Below the pieces are notes generated by a model. The model saw only the letters and a program-made list of their open reading frames with translations, made no database searches and was not told the DNA's origin. Shown here one piece after another: positions 1 to 7,451 of a stretch of 64,000 nt of DNA. The stretch comes from Nocardioides rubriscoriae. GTDB lineage: Bacteria > Actinomycetota > Actinomycetes > Propionibacteriales > Nocardioidaceae. Within the stretch, counting starts at the first letter, position 1. Every line of letters starts with the position of its first letter. The translations under genes were made by a program, and so were the position numbers. Where the stretch lies: assembly GCF_008087085.1 (NCBI RefSeq), contig NZ_VIYJ01000003.1:527154-591153 (forward strand), written 5' to 3'.

Positions 1-2
1 CG

Positions 3-1025
3 ACGCTGCCGCTGATCTTCATGAACTCGTTCCGCACCTCCGCCGACACGATGGCCGCGCTCAGCCGCTACGACAGCCTCGCCGTCGACGGCCTGCCGCT
101 GGAGTTCCTGCAGAACAAGGAGCCCAAGCTCCTCGCCCAGGACCTCTCGCCGGTGTCGTGGCCCGCCGACCCCGACCTCGAGTGGTGCCCGCCCGGCCAC
201 GGCGACCTCTACACCGCGATGCGCGGCACCGGCCTGATCGACCTGCTCCTCGAGCGCGGCTTCAAGCACGTCTTCGTCTCCAACTCCGACAACCTCGGCG
301 CCGTGCCCGACCCGCGGGTCGCCGGCTGGTTCGCCTCCTCGGGTGCACCGTTCGCGATCGAGGCCGTACGCCGTACGGCGTCGGACCGCAAGGGCGGCCA
401 CTTCGCCCGGCGGCGCAGCGACGGCCGGCTGGTGCTGCGCGAGAGCGCCCAGGTGCCGGCCGCCGACCAGGCGTCGCTGGCCGACCTCGAGCGCCACCGG
501 TTCTGCTCGACCAACAACCTGTGGTTCGACCTCGCCGCGATGAAGTCCGCGCTCGACCAGCGCCACGGCATCCTCGGCCTGCCGCTGATCCGCAACGTCA
601 AGACCGTCGACCCGGGCGACCCCTCGACGCCGGAGGTGATCCAGGTCGAGACCGCCATGGGTGCGGCGATCGAGGTCTTCGACGGCTCGCTGCTCATCGA
701 GGTCGGGCGCGACCGGTTCGTGCCGGTCAAGACGACCAATGACCTGCTGGTGCTGCGCTCCGACGTCTACGACATCGGCACCGACTTCGTGCTCGACCAG
801 GTGGCCGCCGAGGTGCCGTTCGTCGACCTCGACGGCGCCCACTACAAGCTCGTCGGCGACTTCGACCGGCGCTTCCCCGAGGGGGCTCCCTCGTTGGCCA
901 GGGCCACCTCGTTCAAGGTCGGCGGCGACGTCACGTTCGGCCAGGGGGTCCAGGTCGTCGGCGACGTCGCGATCGACGCCAAGGACGCCGACCGCGTCCC
1001 GACCGGCACGGTGCTCCAGTCCTGA
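3..1025 (+). CDS. UTP-glucose-1-phosphate uridylyltransferase, 5'-truncated by window edge
   Basis: The reading frame is already open at the window start, so the N-terminus, including the nucleotide-binding loop, lies outside; about 340 codons are visible. The product resembles the UDPGP (eukaryotic-type UGPase, PF01704) family, which makes UDP-glucose and PPi from UTP and glucose-1-phosphate in the cytoplasm. Visible family marks are the LPLIFMNSF strand at the left edge, a VSNSDNLGA stretch, STNNLWFDL and the VPVKTTNDLLVLRSDVY segment, followed by a C-terminal beta-helix-like tail. Its TGA shares one base with the ATG of the moeA-like gene, so the two are probably cotranscribed. A uridylyltransferase gene precedes moeA1/glp and rimJ in mycobacteria too. 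Confidence 0.88.
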   Translation, partial: TLPLIFMNSFRTSADTMAALSRYDSLAVDGLPLEFLQNKEPKLLAQDLSPVSWPADPDLEWCPPGHGDLYTAMRGTGLIDLLLERGFKHVFVSNSDNLGAVPDPRVAGWFASSGAPFAIEAVRRTASDRKGGHFARRRSDGRLVLRESAQVPAADQASLADLERHRFCSTNNLWFDLAAMKSALDQRHGILGLPLIRNVKTVDPGDPSTPEVIQVETAMGAAIEVFDGSLLIEVGRDRFVPVKTTNDLLVLRSDVYDIGTDFVLDQVAAEVPFVDLDGAHYKLVGDFDRRFPEGAPSLARATSFKVGGDVTFGQGVQVVGDVAIDAKDADRVPTGTVLQS

Positions 1026-2287
1026 TGAGCGACCGCCTGCGCACCGTCGACGAGCATGTCGCCGTCATCCTCGACGCCGTCGACCCGCTGCCCGACTTCC
1101 AGCAGCCGCTGATGGACGCGCTCGACCTGGCCTGCGCCGAGGACGTCCACTCGCCGCTGCGGCTGCCGCGCTTCGACAACTCCGCCATGGACGGCTATGC
1201 CGCCCGCGCCGCCGACATCGTCACGGCGAGCTCCGACAGCCCGGTGACCCTGCCGGTCGTCGGCGACATCGGGGCCGGCCAGTCGCCCACCCCCGTCAGC
1301 GAGCTCGCCCCCGGCACCGCCGCCAAGATCATGACCGGGGCGCCGCTGCCCGCCGGCGCCGACACCGTCGTGCCCTACGAGTGGACCGACCGCGGCGCCG
1401 ACCACGTGCGCATCGACCGGGCCGCGAGCGCCGGCCAGCACGTCCGCTACGCCGGCGAGGACGTCGCCGAGGGCGACCTGCTCGTCGAGGTCGGCACCGC
1501 CCTGGGCCCCCGTCACCTCGGCCTGCTCGCCTCGGTCGGGCGCTCCGCCGTCCGCGTGCGGCCGCGCCCGCGCGTCGTCATCGTCTCGACGGGCTCCGAG
1601 CTGCGCGAGCCCGGCGTCGCGATGGAGGCCGGACGCGACGACGACGCGATCTACGACGGCAACTCCTACCTCCTGGCCGGCGCCGCCCGCCGGGCTGGCG
1701 CCGTGCCGTTCCGCGTCGGACTGGTCCCCGACCAGCCCGAGGCCTTCCTCGCCGCGCTCGACGACCAGGTCGGGCGCGCCGACCTCGTGGTCACCTCCGG
1801 CGGCATCTCCATGGGCGACTACGACGTGGTCAAGGCCGCGCTCACGCCCTCGGGCACCGTGTGGTTCGGCGGCCTGGCGATGCAGCCCGGCAAGCCGCAG
1901 GGCTTCGGCCACGTGCTCCACGGCACCCGTGAGGTGCCGTTCTTCGCCCTGCCCGGCAACCCCGTGTCGTCGTACCTCTCCTTCGAGATGTTCGTGCGCC
2001 CCGCGCTGCGCCGGATGATGGGGTTGACCCCCGAGTCGCGGCCCACGGTCCGGGCGCGGCTCACCCACGCCGTGACCTCGCCGCCCGGACGCCGCCAGTT
2101 CCTGCGCGGGGTCGTCACCGTCGGCGCCGACGGCACCACCGTCACCGAGGTCGCCCCCGTCGGGGGCTCGGGCTCCCACCTGGTGGGTGACCTCGCCGCC
2201 TCCGACGCATTGATCGTGGTGCCCGAGGACGTCACGGCGGTGGCCGCGGGCGAGACCGTGACCGTGATCCGTCTCGACCAGGACTGA
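1025..2287 (+). CDS. moeA: MoeA/Glp-type molybdopterin molybdenumtransferase
   Basis: A 420-residue MoeA-family protein. MoeA inserts molybdate into adenylylated molybdopterin. The N-terminal part has DNSAMDGYA (51-59) and KIMTGAPLPAGAD (101-113). The MogA-like domain has VSTGSEL (187-193), SGGISMGDYD (258-267) and PGNPVSS (310-316). A beta-rich domain IV ends the protein. The ATG overlaps the upstream TGA by one base. moaC and moaB follow directly, arguing for cofactor synthesis. However, a GlpR/SepX-like membrane gene lies 1.8 kb downstream. In Corynebacterium the MoeA-like protein Glp binds FtsZ and GlpR, so this copy may act in division instead of, or besides, cofactor synthesis. The sequence cannot decide between the two. 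Confidence 0.93.
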   Translation: MSDRLRTVDEHVAVILDAVDPLPDFQQPLMDALDLACAEDVHSPLRLPRFDNSAMDGYAARAADIVTASSDSPVTLPVVGDIGAGQSPTPVSELAPGTAAKIMTGAPLPAGADTVVPYEWTDRGADHVRIDRAASAGQHVRYAGEDVAEGDLLVEVGTALGPRHLGLLASVGRSAVRVRPRPRVVIVSTGSELREPGVAMEAGRDDDAIYDGNSYLLAGAARRAGAVPFRVGLVPDQPEAFLAALDDQVGRADLVVTSGGISMGDYDVVKAALTPSGTVWFGGLAMQPGKPQGFGHVLHGTREVPFFALPGNPVSSYLSFEMFVRPALRRMMGLTPESRPTVRARLTHAVTSPPGRRQFLRGVVTVGADGTTVTEVAPVGGSGSHLVGDLAASDALIVVPEDVTAVAAGETVTVIRLDQD

Positions 2288-2293
2288 GGCCGC

Positions 2294-2776
2294 ATGAGTG
2301 ACCGGTTGACCCACGTCGACGAGAGCGGCGCCGCCCGCATGGTCGACGTCTCCACCAAGGACGTCACCGCCCGTACGGCGACCGCGTCGGGCCGCGTGCT
2401 CGTGTCGCCGGCGGTGATCGCGCTGCTGCGCGGGGAGGGCGTGCCCAAGGGCGACGCGCTCGCGGTCGCCCGCATCGCCGGCATCATGGGCGCCAAGCAG
2501 ACCTCGACCCTGATCCCGCTGTGCCACCCGCTCGCGCTCTCGTCGGTCACCGTCGACCTGGTCGTCACCGACACCTCCGTCGACCTCACCGCCGCGGTCC
2601 GCACCACCGACCGCACCGGCGTCGAGATGGAGGCGCTGACCGCCGTCTCGGTCGCCGCGCTCACCGTGGTCGACATGGTCAAGGCGGTCGACAAGGCCGC
2701 GGTCATCACCGACGTCCGCGTCGAGACCAAGACCGGCGGCAAGAGCGGCGACTTCCTGCGGGCGGACCCGTCGTGA
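2294..2776 (+). CDS. moaC: Cyclic pyranopterin monophosphate synthase MoaC
   Basis: A 160-residue protein of normal MoaC length. MoaC converts 3',8-cyclo-7,8-dihydro-GTP, the product of MoaA, into cyclic pyranopterin monophosphate in molybdenum cofactor synthesis. Family marks are GAARMVDVS (12-20), LIPLCHPL (73-80), GVEMEAL (109-115) and DMVKAVDK (127-134), which carries the conserved Asp/Lys of the active site. It begins six bases after moeA and its end overlaps the GTG of moaB by four bases (GTGA), so moeA-moaC-moaB form a translationally coupled run. No moaA, moaD or moaE lies in the window; those steps must be encoded elsewhere. Confidence 0.95.
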   Translation: MSDRLTHVDESGAARMVDVSTKDVTARTATASGRVLVSPAVIALLRGEGVPKGDALAVARIAGIMGAKQTSTLIPLCHPLALSSVTVDLVVTDTSVDLTAAVRTTDRTGVEMEALTAVSVAALTVVDMVKAVDKAAVITDVRVETKTGGKSGDFLRADPS

Positions 2777-3249
2777 GCCTGCGTGCCGAGGTCGTCGTCG
2801 CCTCCAACCGTGCCGCGGCCGGCGTCTACGCCGACGAGACCGGGCCGCTCATCGTCATCGCGCTCCAGGAGCTCGGCTTCGCGGTCGACGCGCCGGTCGT
2901 CGTACCCGACGGCGACCCGGTGGGCGCCGCGATCCGCGCCGCCGTCGACGGGGGAGCGCGGCTCGTGCTCACCACCGGCGGCACCGGGCTGACGCCGACC
3001 GACCGCACCCCCGAGCAGACCCGGGCGCTGCTCGACCGCGAGGTGCCCGGCATCGCCGAGGCGATCCGCGCGGCCGGTGCCGCCGCGGGGGTGCCGACGG
3101 CGGTGCTGTCGCGTGGCCTGGCCGGCGTCGTCGGCGACTGCCTGGTGGTCAACCTCCCCGGCTCTCGCGGTGGGGTCAAGGACGGGCTCGCCGTGCTGCG
3201 CCCCATCCTGGTGCACGCCGTGGAGCAGGTCGTCGGGAGCGACCACTGA
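2773..3249 (+). CDS. moaB: MoaB/MogA family molybdopterin adenylyltransferase
   Basis: A 158-residue protein with the MoaB/MogA fold, which binds molybdopterin and, in MogA-type members, adenylylates it before molybdate insertion. TTGGTGLTPTD (67-77) and NLPGSRGGVKD (127-137) are the family's substrate-binding motifs. The GTG start is chosen because it forms a GTGA overlap with the moaC stop and because the first residues (SLRAEVVVASNRAAAG) are where the family begins. Mycobacterial homologues are called moaB, Escherichia coli-type ones mogA; the exact subtype is uncertain. It completes a three-gene cofactor block with moeA and moaC. Confidence 0.9.
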   Translation: MSLRAEVVVASNRAAAGVYADETGPLIVIALQELGFAVDAPVVVPDGDPVGAAIRAAVDGGARLVLTTGGTGLTPTDRTPEQTRALLDREVPGIAEAIRAAGAAAGVPTAVLSRGLAGVVGDCLVVNLPGSRGGVKDGLAVLRPILVHAVEQVVGSDH

Positions 3250-3287
3250 GCCCCCGGTGGGGCCGCGGTGCGCGGGGCGGGTGGCCG

Positions 3288-3884
3288 GTGACCCTCACCA
3301 GCGGTTCCTCGCCCACCGTGACCCTGCGGCCGCTGCGCCGCTCCGACCTGGCCGCCTGGCGCTCGGCGCGCCAGCGCAACGCCGTGTGGCTGGTCCGCTG
3401 GGACGCCACGGCGCCGCCCGGCTCGCCGCCGCGACCGGTCACCTTCGGCACCCTCGTACGCCGGCTGTCGGCCTCGGCCCGGGAGGGCACCACCCTGCCG
3501 TGGGCCGTCGAGGTCGACGACCACTTCGCCGGGCAGCTCACCGTCAACAACATCGTGCGCGGCTCGGCGCAGTTCGCGTCGATCGGCTACTGGATCGACC
3601 AGGCCTTCGCGGGGCGCGGCGTGATGCCGCGCGCCGTCGCGATGGCTGTCGACCACTGCTTCGAGGTCGCCGGCCTGCACCGCATCGAGGTCGCCATCCG
3701 TCCCGAGAACTCCAACTCGCTGCGCGTGGTCGAGAAGCTCGGCTTCCACGAGGTCGGCTACGCCCCACGCTTCCTGCACATCGACGGCGACTGGCGCGAC
3801 CACCGGCTCTACGCGATCACCAAGGAGGAGGTCCCCCTGGGCCTCCTGCGCCGCTACGAGGCCAGCCTGGAGGCCGGCTCCTAG
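3288..3884 (+). CDS. rimJ: RimJ/RimL-type GNAT N-acetyltransferase
   Basis: A 198-residue GNAT acetyltransferase. RimJ/RimL-type enzymes transfer acetyl from acetyl-CoA to the N-terminal amine of ribosomal or other proteins. The acetyl-CoA loop is seen at GRGVMPRAVAMA (109-120), after the beta strand ASIGYWID (97-104), and the C-terminal GNAT signature is RPENSNSLRVVEKLGF (138-153). The GTG start is the first one ahead of the conserved TVTLRPLRRSDL strand; an upstream GTG is possible. The position between moeA and glpR matches the mycobacterial order moeA1-rimJ-glpR, which is the main reason for the symbol. The true acceptor is unknown. Confidence 0.85.
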   Translation: MTLTSGSSPTVTLRPLRRSDLAAWRSARQRNAVWLVRWDATAPPGSPPRPVTFGTLVRRLSASAREGTTLPWAVEVDDHFAGQLTVNNIVRGSAQFASIGYWIDQAFAGRGVMPRAVAMAVDHCFEVAGLHRIEVAIRPENSNSLRVVEKLGFHEVGYAPRFLHIDGDWRDHRLYAITKEEVPLGLLRRYEASLEAGS

Positions 3885-3895
3885 TCCCAGGTCCA

Positions 3896-3971
3896 CGCCG
3901 ACCCGTCGCGTAGACGCGACGGGTCGGCGAGGAATTGCGCCGACCCGTCGCGTAGACGCGACGGGTCGGCG
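3896..3971. repeat. Paired intergenic palindromes (family 1, site A)
   Basis: Two perfect inverted repeats, 3896-3929 and 3938-3971, each with 16-base arms CGCCGACCCGTCGCGT / ACGCGACGGGTCGGCG around a central AG, separated by eight bases. They begin 12 bases after the rimJ-like stop. The same double unit recurs at 20918-20991 and 41321-41396, always just after a stop codon. The hairpins are strong enough to act as a terminator, but no T-tract follows. A REP-like or processing element is the alternative. Confidence 0.9.
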
Positions 3972-4050
3972 AGGGGGTGGACCTCAGGAGTCACAGCAGC
4001 AAATCTCCGACACACCTGTTGACATCCGCCCCGCGATGGGTCAGCGCTCC

Positions 4051-4056
4051 TAACCT
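4051..4056 (+). promoter_or_regulatory. -10 box of a leaderless promoter for glpR-like gene
   Basis: TAACCT lies six bases before the GTG of the glpR-like gene and there is no Shine-Dalgarno sequence between them. This is the spacing expected when transcription starts at the first base of the start codon. A TTGACA at 4019-4024 is too far away (26-base gap) to be its -35 element. Confidence 0.5.
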
Positions 4057-4062
4057 CGGGCT

Positions 4063-4932
4063 GTGGACCTGAGCGCACTGATCTTCGTCGCCCTGGCGGT
4101 GGCCTGGGCCACCTACCTGATCCCGAAGGCGCTGCGGCACCACGAGGACAGCAGCGCCTCACGCACCGTCGAGGGGTTCTCGGTGCGGTTGCGGGTGCTG
4201 GCCCGCCGCGAGCCGGTCGACTCCCGGTCGGCCCGCCTGGTCGTCCCGGGCAAGCCGGCCGTCGCGGTCGAGTCGTCGGTCCCCGTCGACACCCCGGTCG
4301 CCACCCCCGTCGCCACGGTCCCGCCCGCCGTACGCCGCGCCGCGGCCGCGCGGGCCGCGCGCCGCCGGCTGCGTGTCGTGCTCACCATCGTGCTCGCCGG
4401 GGTCGCGGTCGCCGTGGCCGCGGCGCTGGGCCACCTGTCCTTCGCCTGGCTCGCGGTCCCCGGGGTCGTGCTCGTCGCCTGGCTCGTCGCCTGCCGCCTC
4501 ATGGTCAAGCGCGAGCGCGCCGTGGCCGGGCCCACCCGCCGCCTGCCGCTGATCACCGAGGACCCCACACCGGCCACCGACGAGGGCGACCCGGCCACCG
4601 AGGAGATCGTCGCGGTCCAGGCCGAGATCACGGTCGAGGCCGAGATGCAGGCCGGGAAGCAGGCCGAGCGCGTCGCCGAGCAGGAGCCCGCCGCCGACGC
4701 CGGTCCGGCGTCGGCCGGCTGGGACCCCGTCCCGGTCACGCTGCCGACCTACGTCGGCAAGGAGCCCGCCGCCCGCCGCTCGGTGCGCACCATCGACCTC
4801 GACGCCACCGGCGTCTGGACCTCCGGCCCGCTCGCGGCCGACTCGGCCCTGGCCCGGGAGGCCGACGCCGAGCGCAAGACCCGCAGCGCGCGCGCCGAGG
4901 CCGAGCAGCGGCGGCGCGCCGCCGGCTCCTGA
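4063..4932 (+). CDS. glpR: GlpR/SepX-like divisome membrane protein
   Basis: A 289-residue membrane protein. An N-terminal helix (about 4-22, LSALIFVALAVAWATYLIP) is followed by a conserved polar stretch with the SRTVEGFSVRLRVLARR motif (33-49), then two further hydrophobic helices (about 105-123 and 127-146) and a long charged, Ala/Glu-rich tail likely to be disordered. This order fits the actinobacterial SepX/GlpR family, an FtsZ-ring factor in Streptomyces and the receptor of the MoeA-like Glp in Corynebacterium. The moeA homologue nearby supports the call. The GTG start is fixed by the -10 box six bases upstream. The partner relation is inferred from synteny. Confidence 0.78.
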   Translation: MDLSALIFVALAVAWATYLIPKALRHHEDSSASRTVEGFSVRLRVLARREPVDSRSARLVVPGKPAVAVESSVPVDTPVATPVATVPPAVRRAAAARAARRRLRVVLTIVLAGVAVAVAAALGHLSFAWLAVPGVVLVAWLVACRLMVKRERAVAGPTRRLPLITEDPTPATDEGDPATEEIVAVQAEITVEAEMQAGKQAERVAEQEPAADAGPASAGWDPVPVTLPTYVGKEPAARRSVRTIDLDATGVWTSGPLAADSALAREADAERKTRSARAEAEQRRRAAGS

Positions 4933-4948
4933 CCGGCGGCGAAACCCC

Positions 4949-4976
4949 ACCGGACACCTGTCCGGTCCACTAGGTT
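4949..4976 (+). promoter_or_regulatory. Palindromic operator candidate and -10 box before DUF1295 gene
   Basis: A perfect inverted repeat ACCGGACA-CC-TGTCCGGT (4949-4966) is followed by TAGGTT (4971-4976), which lies seven bases before the ATG at 4984. The left arm covers the place where a -35 element would sit. That layout suits repression by a dimeric regulator. A hairpin terminator for the upstream glpR-like gene is the alternative reading. Confidence 0.5.
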
Positions 4977-4983
4977 CGCCCAC

Positions 4984-5883
4984 ATGAGCAAAGGTGCTTC
5001 GCTGGCGCGCGTCGGCGTCGCCTACGTCCTGGCGTTCGGCGCCGCAGCGGTGTGGCTGCTGGCGGGGCCCGACACCGGGCGGTTGTGGCTCGACGGCTTG
5101 CTGGCCGACCTGATCGCCACGCTGGTGGTCTTCGGCGCCAGCCGCGTGCACCATAACTCCAGCTTCTACGACGCCTACTGGAGCGTGCTGCCGCCCTTCC
5201 TGGCGGCGTACTGGTGGGCCGCGGCGAGCGCCGACGGCGACGTCGACACCACCCGCAACGTGCTGGTGCTCGTCGTCGTCGTGGTGTGGGCGGTGCGGCT
5301 GACCGGCAACTGGGTCTACGCGTTCCCCGGCCTGCACCACGAGGACTGGCGCTACCCGATGCTGCGCGAGCGCGCGGGCCGCGCCGAGGCGGTCGTCGAC
5401 CTGCTCGCGATCCACGTCGTCCCGACGCTGCAGGTCTTCCTCGCCATGGTGCCGGTCTACGTCGCCGTGACCGCCCCCGGCCGCCCTGTCGGCTGGCTCG
5501 ACGTGGTCGCCGTGGTGGTCGGGCTCGGCGCAGTGCTGCTCACCTACGTCGCCGACGTCCAGATGTACCGCTTCGCCCGCACCAAGCAGCCCGGCCAGGC
5601 CATGGACCGGGGGCTCTGGGCGTGGTCGCGGCACCCCAACTACTTCGGCGAGTGGGCCTTCTGGGTGGCGCTCGGCCTGTTCGGGCTGGCCGCCTCACCC
5701 GGCGACTGGTGGCTGGTGTTCCTCGGGGCGATCGCGATGCTCGCGATGTTCCTGGGGGCCAGCATCCCGATGATGGAGGAGCGCAGCCTCGCGCGGCGGC
5801 CCCGCTACCAGGACGTCATCGACCGGGTGCCGATGTTCGTGCCGCGCCCACCGCGCGGGTCTCGCGACACCGCCGCGGCATGA
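4984..5883 (+). CDS. DUF1295 membrane protein (steroid 5-alpha-reductase-like)
   Basis: A 299-residue polytopic membrane protein of the DUF1295 family, related in fold to steroid 5-alpha reductases and isoprenylcysteine methyltransferases. The family signature SRHPNYFGEW lies at 215-224 and the C-terminal MMEERSLARRPRYQDV at 263-278. Five or more hydrophobic helices are visible, for example around 11-28, 90-106 and 172-190. Members are thought to be integral-membrane oxidoreductases; the substrate is unknown. The ATG follows a TAGGTT box by seven bases, indicating a leaderless message. Its TGA overlaps the next ATG by four bases, so it is coupled to the flavin oxidoreductase, which may be its electron-transfer partner (inference). 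Confidence 0.85.
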   Translation: MSKGASLARVGVAYVLAFGAAAVWLLAGPDTGRLWLDGLLADLIATLVVFGASRVHHNSSFYDAYWSVLPPFLAAYWWAAASADGDVDTTRNVLVLVVVVVWAVRLTGNWVYAFPGLHHEDWRYPMLRERAGRAEAVVDLLAIHVVPTLQVFLAMVPVYVAVTAPGRPVGWLDVVAVVVGLGAVLLTYVADVQMYRFARTKQPGQAMDRGLWAWSRHPNYFGEWAFWVALGLFGLAASPGDWWLVFLGAIAMLAMFLGASIPMMEERSLARRPRYQDVIDRVPMFVPRPPRGSRDTAAA

Positions 5884-7016
5884 CGCGGGTCGTCATCGCC
5901 GGTCTCGGCGACAGCGGCCTGCTCACCGCGATCCAGCTCGCGCGGTCGCGAGCCGCGCGCGACCTCGAGCTGGTCGGGATCTCCAGCAAGCCGATGCTGG
6001 TCAGCGGTCAGGAGCTCGGCCTCCGCCTCGCGCGCCCCGACGACTGGCGCCGCGACTACCTCGTCGACTTCGACCGCTACCGGCGCCTCGACGGGCTGCG
6101 CGTCGTCCACGGGAGCCTCACCGGGCTCGACCTGGCCGCGCGCACGGTGACGGTCACCCGACCCGACCACACGTCGTACGACGAGCCCTACGACGTGCTG
6201 GTGATCTCGACCGGGGTCAGCAACGGGTTCTGGCGGCGCGCGGGCCTGGAGTCGGCCGCCGAGGTCGAGGCGGGCCTGCGCGCGGCGCACGAGCGGCTCG
6301 CCGCCGCCTCGTCGATCGCCGTGGTCGGCGGGGGAGCGGCAGCGGTGAGCAGCGCCGTCAACCTCGCCGCCGCCTTCCCCGACACGCGGGTCGACCTGTG
6401 GTTCCCCGGCGAGCGGGCGCTGCCGGCCCACCACGGCAAGGTCTGGGCCGACGTCTCCGCGCGGCTCGAGGCGCTCGGGGTCGGCCTGCACCCGGGCCAT
6501 CGGGCCGTCGTGCCCGGCGGGTCCGCGCTCGACGAGATCACCACCGGCCCGGTGGCGTGGAGCACCGGCCAGGCCCCGGCCGAGGCCGACGCCGTGCTCT
6601 GGGCGATCGGACGGGTCCGCCCCCACACCGACTGGCTGCCCGCCGAGCTGCTCGACGACGACGGGTTCGTCCGCGCGGGTCGCGACCTCCGGGTCCCGGG
6701 TCACGACGGGGTCTTCGCGATCGGCGACGTCGCCGCCACCGACCCGCTGCGCTCCTCGGCCCGCAACCGCGCCGACAAGGTGCTCGCCGCCAACATCCTC
6801 GCGACGTTGTCCGGTCGGCCGCTCAGGACCTTCCGCACCACCACGCGACGCTGGGGCTCGGTCACCGGGGTGCAGCCCGACGGCGTCGACATCTACTTCC
6901 CGTCGGGCCGCAAGCTGCGCTTCCCGGGCTGGACGGCGAGGGTCGTGATGCAGGACCTGATCGCCCGCCGGGTGATCTACGGCGGCATCCGCCCCGAGGG
7001 TCAGTCCTTGCGGTGA
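5880..7016 (+). CDS. FAD-dependent NAD(P)H oxidoreductase (NDH-2/FSP1-like)
   Basis: A 378-residue two-dinucleotide-fold flavoprotein. The FAD site is VVIAGLGDSG (4-13), the NAD(P)H site VVGGGAAAVSS (148-158), and the late FAD motif VFAIGDVA (278-285) is present. No CxxC redox pair is visible, so it is not a thioredoxin or glutathione reductase type; the layout is nearer type II NADH dehydrogenases and FSP1-like quinone reductases. The ATG overlaps the DUF1295 stop by four bases. The C-terminus (RFPGWTARVVMQDLI, about 345-360) is amphipathic and may touch the membrane. Its 3' end overlaps the opposing lapA-like gene by 16 bases. The substrate is unknown. Confidence 0.85.
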   Translation: MTRVVIAGLGDSGLLTAIQLARSRAARDLELVGISSKPMLVSGQELGLRLARPDDWRRDYLVDFDRYRRLDGLRVVHGSLTGLDLAARTVTVTRPDHTSYDEPYDVLVISTGVSNGFWRRAGLESAAEVEAGLRAAHERLAAASSIAVVGGGAAAVSSAVNLAAAFPDTRVDLWFPGERALPAHHGKVWADVSARLEALGVGLHPGHRAVVPGGSALDEITTGPVAWSTGQAPAEADAVLWAIGRVRPHTDWLPAELLDDDGFVRAGRDLRVPGHDGVFAIGDVAATDPLRSSARNRADKVLAANILATLSGRPLRTFRTTTRRWGSVTGVQPDGVDIYFPSGRKLRFPGWTARVVMQDLIARRVIYGGIRPEGQSLR

Positions 7017-7264
7017 CGCCCGTAGGGCAGCACGAGCCCGACGAGCACCCCCACCACAAGGACGCCGAGCAGCCAGACCCACAGCGGCGAATCGATGTCG
7101 CCGCCGAAGAACCGGATCGTGGTGTCGCCGGTGTTCTGGGCGCAGAAGATGGCGGCGACGAGCAGGACCACCAGCCCCACGATCTCCTTGGGCGTGACCT
7201 TGATGCCGTTCTTGCCACGGGCTTCTTGGGTGTCGTGGGTGGTCGTGTCGTGTTCTCTGGCCAT
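7001..7264 (-). CDS. LapA-domain (DUF1049) small membrane protein
   Basis: An 87-residue protein with a polar N-terminus and two hydrophobic segments (about 28-43 and 61-79). The pairing of an FCAQNTGDTTIRFFGG turn with a following helix is typical of LapA/DUF1049 proteins, which sit in the inner membrane and in enterobacteria take part in lipopolysaccharide assembly. No lipopolysaccharide exists in actinobacteria, so the role here is unknown. The basic tail YGRHRKD probably faces the cytoplasm. The gene converges on the flavin oxidoreductase and overlaps its 3' end. Confidence 0.75.
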   Translation of the reverse strand: MAREHDTTTHDTQEARGKNGIKVTPKEIVGLVVLLVAAIFCAQNTGDTTIRFFGGDIDSPLWVWLLGVLVVGVLVGLVLPYGRHRKD

Positions 7265-7322
7265 GGGTCCAGCCCAACAGGCGCCCCTGGTGCCCGGACC
7301 ACCCGCACGGGTCCGTCAGCCC

Positions 7323-7400
7323 GGGTGAGGCCGGTGCGGGTGAGGCCGGTGCGGGTGAGGCCGGTGCGGGTGAGGCCGGTGCGGGTGAGGCCGGTGCGGG
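7323..7400. repeat. Tandem 15-bp repeat
   Basis: Five exact copies of GGGTGAGGCCGGTGC lie head to tail (7323-7397), followed by the first bases of a sixth. The block sits between the divergent lapA-like gene and prfC, about 40 bases before the prfC promoter. The exact identity of the copies suggests recent slippage. Confidence 0.95.
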
Positions 7401-7451
7401 CCGGACGTCCACGAGTACGGACTAGACGGCGCCGCCCGGTAGATTCGACCG

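Noticed and set aside
842..2527. Long antisense frames opposite moeA, helicase, ABC-F, dinG and nrdJ (up to about 1000 codons)
   Set aside because: In G/C-rich coding DNA the antisense frames lack stops. Their products are His/Gly/Arg/Asp-rich with no family motifs.
3896..3971. CRISPR array
   Set aside because: The repeated units are palindromes in twos with 8-12 base gaps. There are no regular spacers and no cas genes in the window.
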